From Cyanobacteria bacterium OH_CBB_238 (GTDB lineage: Bacteria; Cyanobacteriota; Vampirovibrionia; Gastranaerophilales; Gastranaerophilaceae), in the NCBI GenBank assembly GCA_023409995.1, contig JAEYQN010000084.1, positions 1 to 39,017 on the forward strand: 39,017 nt of DNA, given 5' to 3'. A program made the translations under genes and the position numbers. Under the pieces are notes generated by a model. That model did not search any database and was not told the origin of the DNA. It saw only the letters and a program-made list of their open reading frames with translations. Positions within the stretch are counted from its first letter, which is position 1. Every line of letters begins with the position of its first letter. This document shows, one piece after another, positions 17,231 to 25,848 of this stretch.

Positions 17231-18349
17231 TTATATTATTTGCAAATCTGCTTGTAAGCTACCAGCTTCTTTCAAAGCTTGCATAATAGAAATTAAATCA
17301 ATAGGAGTGACGCCTATGGCATTCAACGCCCTAACAAGGTCATTTAAAGTGCTGTTTTCAGGGATCCTAACCAAACTACCAGCTTGTTTCGTAATATCTA
17401 TATTACTATTAGAAAACCCCATAGTAGACCCCCCAGAAAATGGCTCTGGTTGAGATACTTGGTTAATTGTAGAAACCGTCACAGTTATATTTCCATGAGC
17501 AACAGCAGCAGGCAATAGCTTAACTTCACTACCAATAACAATAGTTCCGGTTCTTTCGTTTATTATAACCTTTGCTCTATCTCTGGAAGGCTCAACCTTC
17601 AAATTCTCTATGATTGAAAGGAATGCAACTCTATCTGATTGAAAGCTTGGAGGAATAATAACTTTCACACTACTTCCATCGACTGCTCTTGCAGGTGAAA
17701 CGGTTTGAGATATAGTTTGAGCTATTCTGGAAACCATTGTGTAATCTGTTTTATCCAGAGACAACGTAACGCTATCTTCGTCTCCTATTTGAGTATTAAT
17801 ATCTCTCTCAACTATTGCTCCATTAGGGACTCTTCCTGTAGTGGTTATAGCAGTCCTCTTACTACTTCCGTTTGAATCAGCAGATGCTCCACCAACCGAC
17901 AATGGTCCTTGAGCAGTAGCAACAACTTCTCCATTTGCTGCTCTAAGCTGAGTTAAAACCAAAACACCGCCTTCTAAACTCTTAGCATCAGCCATTGTAG
18001 CAACCGTTACATCTATTTTATCACCGTTTTTTGCAAAAGGAGGAACTGTTGCGGTCACCATTACAGCGGCAGCACAACCTTTTTGAATATAGTTAGATTG
18101 TTCAATAACGGTACCTAAATTTTGTAGCATTAATTGGTTAGTAATCTGTGTTGAACGTGAGTTATCTCCGGTCTTATTCAATCCGACCACAATACCATAA
18201 CCAATCAATTGGTTATCTCTTACACCCTTAATATGTACTAAATCTTTTATCCTAACAGGCGTAGCTTGAGCAGGCACTTGCATCAATGGACTACAATATG
18301 TCACTACAATCAATAAAATTAATATTAAACTCGAAATTCTCTTTTTCAT
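17231..18349 (-). CDS. flgI: Flagellar P-ring protein FlgI
   Basis: This 372-residue protein has a signal peptide (MKKRISSLILILLIVVTY...AQA, likely cut near residue 29) followed by the conserved FlgI start (VRIKDLVHIKGVRDNQLIGYGIVVGLNKTGD). Further family blocks are MVTATVPPFAKNGDKIDVTV and ERTGTIVIGSEVKLLPAAVAHGNITV, and the C-terminus is LNDLVRALNAIGVTPIDLISIMQALKEAGSLQADL. FlgI forms the periplasmic P-ring bushing around the rod. Its presence indicates a diderm envelope with peptidoglycan. The length is typical. Confidence 0.98.
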   Translation of the reverse strand: MKKRISSLILILLIVVTYCSPLMQVPAQATPVRIKDLVHIKGVRDNQLIGYGIVVGLNKTGDNSRSTQITNQLMLQNLGTVIEQSNYIQKGCAAAVMVTATVPPFAKNGDKIDVTVATMADAKSLEGGVLVLTQLRAANGEVVATAQGPLSVGGASADSNGSSKRTAITTTGRVPNGAIVERDINTQIGDEDSVTLSLDKTDYTMVSRIAQTISQTVSPARAVDGSSVKVIIPPSFQSDRVAFLSIIENLKVEPSRDRAKVIINERTGTIVIGSEVKLLPAAVAHGNITVTVSTINQVSQPEPFSGGSTMGFSNSNIDITKQAGSLVRIPENSTLNDLVRALNAIGVTPIDLISIMQALKEAGSLQADLQII

Positions 18350-18372
18350 TATTTAAACCTTCTCAATAAATT

Positions 18373-18999
18373 CTAGAACAAGTACTTAACAGCTCTATTT
18401 ATAACACCTTCATTACCAACTCTTGATGTTGAACCTTTACCATTCATTGCAAATTGCAGATTAGCAACATGACTAGAAGTAATTGTTCCCCTGTCAGTGA
18501 TCCATCTCGGATCCACAACACCACTAACCAACATATCAAGCCTTTCTGCGCCATTTACGATAGTTTTCTTTCCTTGAACCATTAAGTTGCCGTTTGGCAG
18601 CATCTGAACAACTTGAACAGTAACTGAATCCTGAAAAGTCATGGTTCTTTGATTATTGGCAGAACTCTCAACCGAGTTTCCACCACCAAAATTATTAAAC
18701 TTATTATTAAGTGGTCGTCCAGGCAACAAGACATTTAACAATCCGGTAAAGTTATCAGTGGTATTTGAAGAGCGCTTATTTGTATAAGCTAACTTATCAC
18801 CAACACTGATTTGTTCATCTAAAACAATAGTTACCATGTCACCGACTGATCTTGCTCTCACCCCGCCAAATAGAGATTTTGGCTCCGCATAGTAAGACTG
18901 CCCAGCGCTCATTATGAACAGAGACTCGCTTTTGGCAAATTGTACAGGAACCGATAATAAAGCCGATATTATTAATATTTTTACCCCAAACTTCTTCAT
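18373..18999 (-). CDS. flgH: Flagellar L-ring protein FlgH (no lipobox cysteine)
   Basis: This 208-residue protein forms the L-ring in the outer membrane. Family signatures are SLFGGVRARSVGDMVTIVLDEQISVGDKLAY, GRPLNNKFNNFGGGNSVESSAN, LMVQGKKTIVNGAERLDMLVSGVVDPRWI and the C-terminal VGNEGVINRAVKYLF. The N-terminus is a plain signal peptide (MKKFGVKILIISALLSVPVQFAKS) and there is no cysteine near the cleavage site. In enteric bacteria FlgH is a lipoprotein with a lipobox, so this protein may be anchored without a lipid. No other ATG upstream would supply one. The gene lies between flgA and flgI. Confidence 0.95.
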   Translation of the reverse strand: MKKFGVKILIISALLSVPVQFAKSESLFIMSAGQSYYAEPKSLFGGVRARSVGDMVTIVLDEQISVGDKLAYTNKRSSNTTDNFTGLLNVLLPGRPLNNKFNNFGGGNSVESSANNQRTMTFQDSVTVQVVQMLPNGNLMVQGKKTIVNGAERLDMLVSGVVDPRWITDRGTITSSHVANLQFAMNGKGSTSRVGNEGVINRAVKYLF

Positions 19000-19009
19000 T
19001 TATTGCCCT

Positions 19010-19720
19010 CTATATTTCAACTAAAATCTTATTAGTACCTATTATTTTACCAATATAGACTTTGTTGTATGTTTTGTTTTGTACACTTATATAGCTGCCG
19101 ATGCTACCATCCACTAACGCAACTCCATCAACAGTTATTGACATCTCATTATCTGTTTTAAATAGAACTGTTACTATAGCGTTTTTAACAACATCAGGTT
19201 TTGACCTTGTATACCTTTTATCTATAACATCTCCAGCTCTGTAGAATCTGGAGGCCATCAATCCTGAAGACAGATTCTCTGCCAAAACAGCTTCAGGAAC
19301 TAAACTTAAAATATCTTTTCTTTTTACTTCGATATTTTTCTGAGTTAAAACATCATCTTTTGATATAGACTCTTTTGCAACAAGGATATTTTTATAAATT
19401 TTAATATCAATAGGTACTCCCAAAGTACGTTGACGCTTACCATCAACTAAAATATCTACTCTTCGATATTCCCTTCCCATAAGAGATTGATTTGTTTTCA
19501 GAAGATTTACCTTCACATCTCCATCAGAAAGTGTGATAGTATTCATTGGAATATTTACAACTGACACATCTGTATCATCATAACCTTGACTCTTAAGCTC
19601 ATTTTTCACTTGAATTTCTATCATGGGAATCAATTTTGCAGTAGGAATAACTTGCGCAATTGAAGCTTGCGAAAAGCCGGTAATTAATAATATAAATGCT
19701 GTAAATAATGTTTTTCTCAT
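19010..19720 (-). CDS. flgA: P-ring assembly chaperone FlgA
   Basis: This 236-residue periplasmic protein has a signal peptide (MRKTLFTAFILLITGFSQASIAQ). The C-terminal half contains the SAF domain typical of FlgA, from about residue 110 (ILVAKESISKDDVLTQKNIEVKRKDI) through the AGDVIDKRYTRSKPDVVKNAIVTVLF stretch. FlgA assists FlgI polymerisation into the P-ring. The length is standard. It sits between flgG and flgH in the usual flgF-flgG-flgA-flgH-flgI order. Confidence 0.95.
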   Translation of the reverse strand: MRKTLFTAFILLITGFSQASIAQVIPTAKLIPMIEIQVKNELKSQGYDDTDVSVVNIPMNTITLSDGDVKVNLLKTNQSLMGREYRRVDILVDGKRQRTLGVPIDIKIYKNILVAKESISKDDVLTQKNIEVKRKDILSLVPEAVLAENLSSGLMASRFYRAGDVIDKRYTRSKPDVVKNAIVTVLFKTDNEMSITVDGVALVDGSIGSYISVQNKTYNKVYIGKIIGTNKILVEI

Positions 19721-19733
19721 TTTATACCCGTTG

Positions 19734-20522
19734 TTATACCAACTGATTAGTTTGCTTCAATATATCTGAAGCAGCGTTAATTATTTTAGAGTTCGATTCG
19801 AACGCTCTCTCCGCCTTTATAAGATTTATCATTTCATCTACAATTTGCACGTTAGAACCTTCTAAGTATTCTTGTTGAAGAGAACCGTATCCATCCTCGC
19901 CTGGAGTCCCTTGTATAGGCGTTCCTGAAGCAGGGGTTTCAATAAACAAATTGTGCCCAATAGACATCAAGCCTGATGGATTCTGAAATTTAACCAACTG
20001 AATCTGACCAACAATATTTTGAGTGGTATCTGAACCGGCAACAACAGAGACATTCCCATCCGGAGTAACGGTAACTTCTGAAGTATTCTGAGGCACAGTT
20101 ATTTGAGGCTGTAAAAGATATCCATCTGTTGTACAAAGCTGCCCCATGCCGTCAACTTTAAAAGAACCATCGCGTGTATATGCCAATGTTCCATCAGGTC
20201 TCATTATCTGAAACATTCCATCACCTTCGATAGCCAAGCTATAGGGATCGCCTGTAGCTGGTTGCAACACCCCGTTAGAAAACACTCTGGTAGTCGCTGC
20301 GGTTTTAACCCCCAGCCCAACTTCAATACCAACAGGTTGATAAGTTCCCTGATTTATCATAGCACCTGGAGTTCTGACAGCAGAAGACAAAAGATCCTGA
20401 AACTCCACTCTGGACTTTTTAAACCCTGCAGTATTTACGTTCGCAATATTATTTGCAACAACGTCCAAATTATTTTGCTGAGCGATCATGCCTGTAGCAG
20501 CTGTAGTTAATGATCTTAGCAT
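19734..20522 (-). CDS. flgG: Flagellar distal rod protein FlgG
   Basis: This 262-residue protein begins with the canonical FlgG N-terminus (MLRSLTTAATGMIAQQNNLDVVANNIANVNTAGFKKSRVEFQDLL) and ends with the C-terminal helix QEYLEGSNVQIVDEMINLIKAERAFESNSKIINAASDILKQTNQLV. FlgG forms the distal rod spanning the P- and L-rings. The length matches the 260-residue family standard. It is exported by the flagellar machinery, consistent with the lack of a signal peptide. Confidence 0.98.
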   Translation of the reverse strand: MLRSLTTAATGMIAQQNNLDVVANNIANVNTAGFKKSRVEFQDLLSSAVRTPGAMINQGTYQPVGIEVGLGVKTAATTRVFSNGVLQPATGDPYSLAIEGDGMFQIMRPDGTLAYTRDGSFKVDGMGQLCTTDGYLLQPQITVPQNTSEVTVTPDGNVSVVAGSDTTQNIVGQIQLVKFQNPSGLMSIGHNLFIETPASGTPIQGTPGEDGYGSLQQEYLEGSNVQIVDEMINLIKAERAFESNSKIINAASDILKQTNQLV

Positions 20523-20553
20523 TTATTTTTCTCCTCCAAAATTAATTAATTTT

Positions 20554-21363
20554 CTACCTGATTCTACCCAAATTTATTGCCGTATCTAATAAATCCGAGT
20601 CTTCCTTGACCAATTTACTGAGTGTTTCATAATTTCTTGATACATTTATTGTATTTATCATTTCATTGACAGTACTTGAGTTTGAAAGCTCAATTGAACC
20701 CTGTTGAATATTATACTTAGTTGCCGGAACTTCAGGATTTGTTTGAGGATTTGATGGGACAAACTTTGATGTTCCAATTGACCTAATATTTTCTTTATCA
20801 GTGAAATCCACAATCGCAAGTTGCTGAAGGTTCATTGACAACTCTGCATTACTTATACCGATTTCGCCATTTTCCCTGATAACAAGATCTTTTTGAGAAG
20901 CATTCAGAGCTTTTAGATCTATTTGAACAGGTCTGTTTCTAACATCTAAAACCTTTTCTCCATCCATAGTTGTGAGCATCTGGTTGCTGTCAATTACAAA
21001 TTGACCATTCCTAGTATAGGAAACATTTCCATTTGAATCTTGAATTTTGAAAAATCCATCACCAGAAATAGCAAGATCAGTTGGATTTCCCGTCCTATCA
21101 AGAGTACCTTGAGTAAAAGCAACTATAGACCTATCTGTTTGAGAACCCATAGAGAGATTTCCCAAATATCTATGATCTGTGCCTTTTATATCCTTAGGAT
21201 CCGTAGCTTGTTCTACTCTTGTATCATATATATTTCTGAAAGTTAAAGACACTTTTTTATAACCAGCAGTATTAACGTTAGCAAGATTGTGCGCAATTGA
21301 ATCATTCATATCGAGCAATGACATCATTCCATTTGCAGCTGTTTCAATTCCTCTTGTAATCAT
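20554..21363 (-). CDS. flgF: Flagellar rod protein FlgF (FlgG-family paralogue)
   Basis: This 269-residue rod protein is related to FlgG. The N-terminus (ITRGIETAANGMMSLLDMNDSIAHNLANVNTAGYKKVSLTFRNIYD) and the middle block (TDLAISGDGFFKIQDSNGNVSYTRNGQFVIDSNQMLTTMDG) are typical of the FlgF/FlgG group. The C-terminal helix contains STVNEMINTINVSRNYETLSKLVKEDSDLLDTAINL. FlgF is a proximal rod component. The assignment as FlgF rather than a second FlgG rests on position upstream of flgG and the weaker match to FlgG ends. It overlaps the upstream transglycosylase gene by four bases (ATGA). Confidence 0.9.
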   Translation of the reverse strand: MITRGIETAANGMMSLLDMNDSIAHNLANVNTAGYKKVSLTFRNIYDTRVEQATDPKDIKGTDHRYLGNLSMGSQTDRSIVAFTQGTLDRTGNPTDLAISGDGFFKIQDSNGNVSYTRNGQFVIDSNQMLTTMDGEKVLDVRNRPVQIDLKALNASQKDLVIRENGEIGISNAELSMNLQQLAIVDFTDKENIRSIGTSKFVPSNPQTNPEVPATKYNIQQGSIELSNSSTVNEMINTINVSRNYETLSKLVKEDSDLLDTAINLGRIR

Positions 21364-22028
21364 TCCGCACTCTCCGTTTTATAATTTATATAGTTGCTCA
21401 TAACATTTTTCACATAATGCTGAGTTTCTGAATAAGGAGGAATTCCTCCATATTTATTCACCGCACCTGGACCAGCATTATAAGCAGCAAGAGCATACTC
21501 TTTGTTTCCGCCGAATCTATCAAGCAGTCCTTTTAGGTACTTAGTACCACCAGCAATGTTTTGTTCGGCATCATATGCATTATGAACGCCCAAAGAAGAA
21601 GCAGTTGCGGGCATTAATTGCATCAACCCCATAGCTCCACAGTGAGATTTAGCACTTGTTTTAAAGCCTGATTCTTGCTTAATAAGTGCTTTAACAAAAT
21701 CTGGATCCAGACTATTTTGTGTTGAATATTTATCAATTAAGTTATCTAGGTCAGAATCAGCCATTTTTTTGTCTTTTGAATAACTAGCGGGAGAAAAAAT
21801 TTTATCTTGAGAATCTTCAATATTTGAAGTTTTGTCTGCAATAGATGCATCTAAAATACTTTGAAAGTCATTATTAATTTGAGGCACAGCAATGCTAGAG
21901 AGTGATTCAAACTGTTGCTCTATAGTTTGAATTCTTCTTATTGCATCATTTAGACCTGTTAGCTCTATTGCCACGCTATGATTTTCCCCAAGTTTTCTTA
22001 CCATTTTTGAGTTTATATACTTCCTCAT
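21360..22028 (-). CDS. SLT-family lytic transglycosylase, probably flagellum-specific
   Basis: This 222-residue protein has a C-terminal soluble lytic transglycosylase domain (about 93-215). The catalytic Glu119 is in KALIKQESGFK, followed by GLMQLMP at 134-140 and AYNAGPG at 182-188. Such enzymes cut the glycan strands of peptidoglycan. The first 90 residues are helical and polar, with no signal peptide or TM segment, so export through the flagellar gate or with FlgJ is likely but unproven. It is the first gene of the rod/ring operon and overlaps flgF. It probably supplies the cell-wall-opening activity that the single-domain FlgJ in this operon lacks. Confidence 0.9.
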   Translation of the reverse strand: MRKYINSKMVRKLGENHSVAIELTGLNDAIRRIQTIEQQFESLSSIAVPQINNDFQSILDASIADKTSNIEDSQDKIFSPASYSKDKKMADSDLDNLIDKYSTQNSLDPDFVKALIKQESGFKTSAKSHCGAMGLMQLMPATASSLGVHNAYDAEQNIAGGTKYLKGLLDRFGGNKEYALAAYNAGPGAVNKYGGIPPYSETQHYVKNVMSNYINYKTESAE

Positions 22029-22086
22029 GTATAAATTACTATATATAGAGGATTTGTTTCATCCACCTTATGATTGAAATAAACTA

Positions 22087-22116
22087 TTCGGCATTGACCA
22101 TGTGGTCAATGCCGAA
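22087..22116 (-). terminator. Perfect 14-bp hairpin between the M16 peptidase and the flagellar operon
   Basis: A 14-bp perfect inverted repeat (ttcggcattgacca / tggtcaatgccgaa) has a 2-base centre. It lies 44 bases past the stop of the peptidase gene and is followed on the minus strand by a moderately T-rich run (TAGTTTATTT). A terminator for the peptidase transcript is the simplest reading. Because it is fully palindromic, a protein-binding operator upstream of the flagellar operon is an alternative. Confidence 0.6.
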
Positions 22117-22159
22117 CTTAAACTAAACAAAATAAATTAATCCATTCAAATGATTTTAT

Positions 22160-24778
22160 CTAAAATTTATCCACTATTTCCTTCGGACCAATTACTGATA
22201 AAACATAAGGTGAAGAAAAATATTTATTTGAAACAGTTATTATATCTTGTAAGGTCACTGAATTAATCAACTCAGTATATTGATCCATAAATTCGTACCC
22301 ACGCCCGGAAATCTCCATCCAGCCAACAGCTGATGCTTTATCCATATTAGTTTCTAAAGATAAAATATAGTTACCAAGCAATTTATCCTTTGCTTGTGAA
22401 AGCTCTTGATCAGAAACAAACTCTTTTCTTAATCGTGTTATTTCTTTTAACAACTCATCTCTTGAATGAAGAGCCGTTTTTGGATTAGTTCCGATGTAAA
22501 CAGCAAAAGCACCTTTGTTCACATTAGCAGAAAACCCCGAACCCACTTGATATGCCAATCCTTGCTGTTCTCGCAGATTAACAAATAAACGAGAACTCAT
22601 CCCACTGCCAAGGAGTGAATCAATAACCTGTAGAGTTGCCCAATCTTTTTTGTTTAAAACACCATCCGTCATCCATCCCGCAACTATCCATGATGTCTCT
22701 GTATCTTTAGCTGTTTTTGCTATTTTATTTGTTACTGGAGGCACAAATTGACCTGAATATTTTGCAAAATCTACTTTTTCACCTTGTTTTTTACAGCTAA
22801 ATAACGAAGAAAAATAATTGATCATTTCTTGTGGATCAACATTACCATTTATTGATATCACAATATTTTGAGGATCAAAAACTTCATTATAGAATTTTAC
22901 AACATCACTTTGCTTAATTGTTGGAATAGTTTTCTCCAGAATTTTTCCAGTCTTTCCATATGCAGTATTTGCCCACATAGTGGCTTTAAATTCTTCGAAA
23001 GCAACATTACTAGGGTTATCTCTATTTTTCTTTATTGAATGTATTTCATCAGTTTTGATTTTATCTATATCCGAATCGTTCAAAGTTGCATTATTTATAA
23101 CTTCGTCTAACAAATTTAATGCTAACTTAGATTCATTTTTGGTGTACTTTACAGAAACTGCAAACATATCAGCCTTTGATTGAGGAGCAATAATTATACC
23201 ATTTTCTTCCAAAAGCTGAGAAAGCTCTTGGCTCTGATACTTTTTGGTGCCTTTTAACATTGTTCCAGCAGTAATCGTGCCTAAACCAGGAATTTTTTCA
23301 GTATATGAACCGCCTTTAGATAATATTTGCAGGGAAACAATATCGTTTGTTTTATTTTGATTAATTAATAATGTCGCTTTATTTGGAAGCAGATATTCCG
23401 TTATATTTTTGTTGGTTGACACAATCTTTGCATCATATTTTTTTGTCCTATTTATTGGGATTTCGCATTTTGGAGAGTTTTTCGGAACTAAGCTCGAAAT
23501 CGCTGCAGAATTTTCTCCTAAGAATTTTTGAGCAGCCAATTGCAAGTCTTTTGCAGAAACCTTCTTTATATTTGAAACATAATTTTCATAGTAAGATGGA
23601 TCATCCATTAATACCATTGTATAACCAATTTCATTAGCAATATTTTCTACTGACTCGCGTGAGTAGTAAGTATCTCGTTCTATTATATTTTTAGCTTTTT
23701 GAAGCTCTTCCTCACTTATCGGATATTTCTGAAGTTTTTGTATTTCAGCAAATATAGAAGATTTTACTTTATCCATATTCTCTGGAGATAAATTAGCACT
23801 AACATAAAAAACAGAATCATCTTTAAAAGAAGAATGTCCTGCCCCAATTGAATATACAAGCTGTTTTTGATCCTTTATACTTTGATATAACCTCGAAGTT
23901 CTACCATCACCCAAAACTGTAGATAATAAATCCAGTGTATAAGAATCTTTTTTATCTTTGGCACTGCAACCTTTAAAACCAATCATTAAATAAGCAGTGT
24001 CCACATCAAATGATTGTTTTTTTTCTGCCTTCTCCGTCAATCTTTTATCTTGGGGATATGAAACCTTTTGTTGCTTAATAAGGCATTTTATATCTTTTGC
24101 ATTAAAATTTCTTGCAACTATTTGTAAAGCCCTTTGAGTATCAACATCACCAACAATCACCGTAGTCATTGAAGAAGGCAAATACCATTTATGATAATAA
24201 TCTAAAATTTGTTCCCTAGTTACGGTTTCTATTACTTCTTTTTTGCCAATTACCTCTCTTTTGTATGGATGGTTCTTATATAATAATTCATTAAGATTTT
24301 TATAAAGAATGTCAGATGGATTATCGTTGTCTTTTGCTATTTCTTCAAGGACAACTTTTCTTTCTTTCTCCATTTCTTTCCTTGGAATCATGGGGTTAAG
24401 CAGCATATCAGAATGCAATTCCATAGCTAGAGGAAAATACTTAGAAGGAATCATAATATAATAATGAGTAAAATCCTTACTTGTAGCGGCATTTGTAATA
24501 GCGCCTTTGGATTCTAAAATCCTATCAAAGTCACCGTAAGGATGTTTTGAAGTTCCTTTAAAAAACAAATGCTCTAAAAAGTGAGATATTCCTGTATTTT
24601 CATCAGTTTCATTGATAGATCCGGTAGCGATCCATGTATCCATAATAACAATTGGATTATCATGGACCTCTTTTATAATAACGGTTTGACCATTATCAAG
24701 TTTAAACACTGAATAGTCTTGAGCTTGAGCTGACAAACCAAAAACAAACAAACATAAAATAAAAAGAAATTTTTTCAT
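22160..24778 (-). CDS. Secreted M16-family zinc metallopeptidase, two-domain
   Basis: This 872-residue protein has a signal peptide (MKKFLFILCLFVFGLSAQAQ). The N-terminal M16 half carries the inverted zinc motif His66-x-x-Glu69-His70 (HFLEHLFFKGT), and the third ligand is probably Glu146 in the RKVVLEEIAKD block. The second M16 half (from about 455) lacks the HxxEH motif but keeps the C-terminal substrate-binding signature (SSRLFVNLREQQGLAYQVGSGFSA). This matches the bacterial one-chain processing-peptidase group, in which an active and an inactive half form a clamshell. It probably degrades peptides in the periplasm. A GGGAGG ribosome-binding sequence lies upstream of the ATG. It is likely a single-gene transcript. 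Confidence 0.94.
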   Translation of the reverse strand: MKKFLFILCLFVFGLSAQAQDYSVFKLDNGQTVIIKEVHDNPIVIMDTWIATGSINETDENTGISHFLEHLFFKGTSKHPYGDFDRILESKGAITNAATSKDFTHYYIMIPSKYFPLAMELHSDMLLNPMIPRKEMEKERKVVLEEIAKDNDNPSDILYKNLNELLYKNHPYKREVIGKKEVIETVTREQILDYYHKWYLPSSMTTVIVGDVDTQRALQIVARNFNAKDIKCLIKQQKVSYPQDKRLTEKAEKKQSFDVDTAYLMIGFKGCSAKDKKDSYTLDLLSTVLGDGRTSRLYQSIKDQKQLVYSIGAGHSSFKDDSVFYVSANLSPENMDKVKSSIFAEIQKLQKYPISEEELQKAKNIIERDTYYSRESVENIANEIGYTMVLMDDPSYYENYVSNIKKVSAKDLQLAAQKFLGENSAAISSLVPKNSPKCEIPINRTKKYDAKIVSTNKNITEYLLPNKATLLINQNKTNDIVSLQILSKGGSYTEKIPGLGTITAGTMLKGTKKYQSQELSQLLEENGIIIAPQSKADMFAVSVKYTKNESKLALNLLDEVINNATLNDSDIDKIKTDEIHSIKKNRDNPSNVAFEEFKATMWANTAYGKTGKILEKTIPTIKQSDVVKFYNEVFDPQNIVISINGNVDPQEMINYFSSLFSCKKQGEKVDFAKYSGQFVPPVTNKIAKTAKDTETSWIVAGWMTDGVLNKKDWATLQVIDSLLGSGMSSRLFVNLREQQGLAYQVGSGFSANVNKGAFAVYIGTNPKTALHSRDELLKEITRLRKEFVSDQELSQAKDKLLGNYILSLETNMDKASAVGWMEISGRGYEFMDQYTELINSVTLQDIITVSNKYFSSPYVLSVIGPKEIVDKF

Positions 24779-24866
24779 AACAACAAAAATCCTCCCTGAC
24801 TATATTAATACATTTTACACTAAATCAAGTCTATAGACACTTAAGCTAATTTTATTAACAAAAAGC

Positions 24867-24895
24867 TTGAAATTTTTTATTATCTGGTTAATAAT
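24867..24895 (+). promoter_or_regulatory. Candidate promoter for tRNA-Met
   Basis: TTGAAA at 24867-24872 is followed, after 16-17 bases, by TAATAAT (24889-24895). This fits a housekeeping -35/-10 pair and would start transcription a few bases before the tRNA. Confidence 0.45.
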
Positions 24896-24904
24896 AGATT
24901 TTAT

Positions 24905-24978
24905 GGCAAGGTAGCTCAGATGGTGAGAGCGCACGGCTCATACCCGTGAGGTCGAGAGTTCGAATCTCTCCCTTGCTA
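24905..24978 (+). tRNA. tRNA-Met (anticodon CAT), elongator type
   Basis: A full cloverleaf can be drawn. The acceptor stem is GGCAAGG with CCTTGCT (one G-U pair) and the D-arm is GCTCAGATGGTGAGAGC. The anticodon stem CACGG/CCGTG surrounds loop CTCATAC with anticodon CAT, and the T-arm is GAGAGTTCGAATCTCTC. The discriminator is A and the CCA end is not encoded. The paired first base and the lack of the three consecutive G-C pairs of initiator tRNA point to elongator Met. A CAT tRNA later modified to read Ile (lysidine) cannot be excluded. Confidence 0.93.
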
Positions 24979-25155
24979 TTTTTATTGTTTATTGCTGAAT
25001 CAATAGTTAACTATATTCTTTTACAATAATTGGTCAAATTATTTGTATTTTTTCATGCAAGTTTAGCCTCAACAGACAATGCGAACAGAACAGAAAATTA
25101 GACAGAAAAGGAATTTTAGGCTTATTTTATGTGAGCTTTTACATTATTATAAAAT

Positions 25156-25180
25156 TTAAAAAGGTGCAAAAAATTGCACC
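25156..25180 (-). terminator. Intrinsic terminator of the small unknown gene
   Basis: On the minus strand, stem GGTGCAA / TTGCACC with a 4-base loop (25163-25180) is followed by TTTTT and further T-rich sequence. It lies about 30 bases past the stop of the gene ending at 25211. Confidence 0.85.
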
Positions 25181-25210
25181 CTGCTGACCATTAATACTAA
25201 TTAATATTAT

Positions 25211-25576
25211 TTATTTTATTAGCTTTTTCAAAGTATGAACAGATTTTTGGATTGCTGACAAAATATTATCTGACTCGAAAGTTTTAATATTTGGAAAATA
25301 GTCTCCAATATTTTTTTTATAAAACTCTTCTACTTGTCCAACATATCTTCCAATTCCTTCAGAATTGCTCTTCTCCAATAGTTCTGATAATTTAACCGTA
25401 TCACCATTTAAAGAACAAACAAGGGTTCTTTTTTGATCAGAGTTAGAAATACTTACCGAATCATATTTTTTTATAGCTTTAAAGGGATTTTTGCTTCTAA
25501 CTTTTTTACGTAAAGCAAAATCAATTTCCCTCAAATCCGAACTACTACCTGTTACTGCAAAAGTCTTATTTAACAT
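25211..25576 (-). CDS. Small hypothetical protein
   Basis: This protein has 121 residues from the ATG at 25576, chosen because a strong GGAAAGGA ribosome-binding site lies directly upstream. The frame could open nine codons earlier without one. The protein is soluble-looking and basic in its first half (ALRKKVRSKNPFKAIKKYD), with a helical C-terminus (ILSAIQKSVHTLKKLIK). I see no signal peptide, TM segment or motif that I recognise. It is a single-gene unit with its own terminator, between tRNA-Met and the chemoreceptor gene. Confidence 0.75.
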   Translation of the reverse strand: MLNKTFAVTGSSSDLREIDFALRKKVRSKNPFKAIKKYDSVSISNSDQKRTLVCSLNGDTVKLSELLEKSNSEGIGRYVGQVEEFYKKNIGDYFPNIKTFESDNILSAIQKSVHTLKKLIK

Positions 25577-25789
25577 AATTTTTCCTTTCCAAAATAAAGA
25601 CATAGTCTATATACATAAAAGTAGAATATATAAAAACAGGAAAAATTGTTAGCTTTTAACCCAACATCAAGACTTTGTTACAATTAGCATAAATAAAGAA
25701 TTAGCTTAATATAGTGTGATGCTCCGGTTCAACCCGTCAGCCAACTCAACAATTAACTAACAAATCAAAATTATAAAATACCCAATTAT
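25577..25789. other. Intergenic stretch with a GC-richer island
   Basis: This region lies between the small hypothetical gene and the chemoreceptor terminator. Most of it is AT-rich and should carry the promoter of the small gene. Bases 25716-25745 (including gctccggttcaacccgtcag) are clearly richer in G and C than the surroundings, with a short GGTT/AACC repeat. No ORF or known RNA family is recognised there. Confidence 0.35.
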
Positions 25790-25820
25790 AAAAAAGAGGA
25801 TTGCAAAAAGCAAACCTCTT
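25790..25820 (-). terminator. Intrinsic terminator of the chemoreceptor gene
   Basis: The stem AAGAGG...TTGC / GCAA...CCTCTT has one internal A-A mismatch, a 5-base loop and a run of six T residues on the minus strand. It is also T-rich on the plus strand, so it may act in both directions. It lies about 30 bases past the chemoreceptor stop. Confidence 0.82.
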
Positions 25821-25848
25821 TTTCTTTATCAGATCTATAGATTATAGA

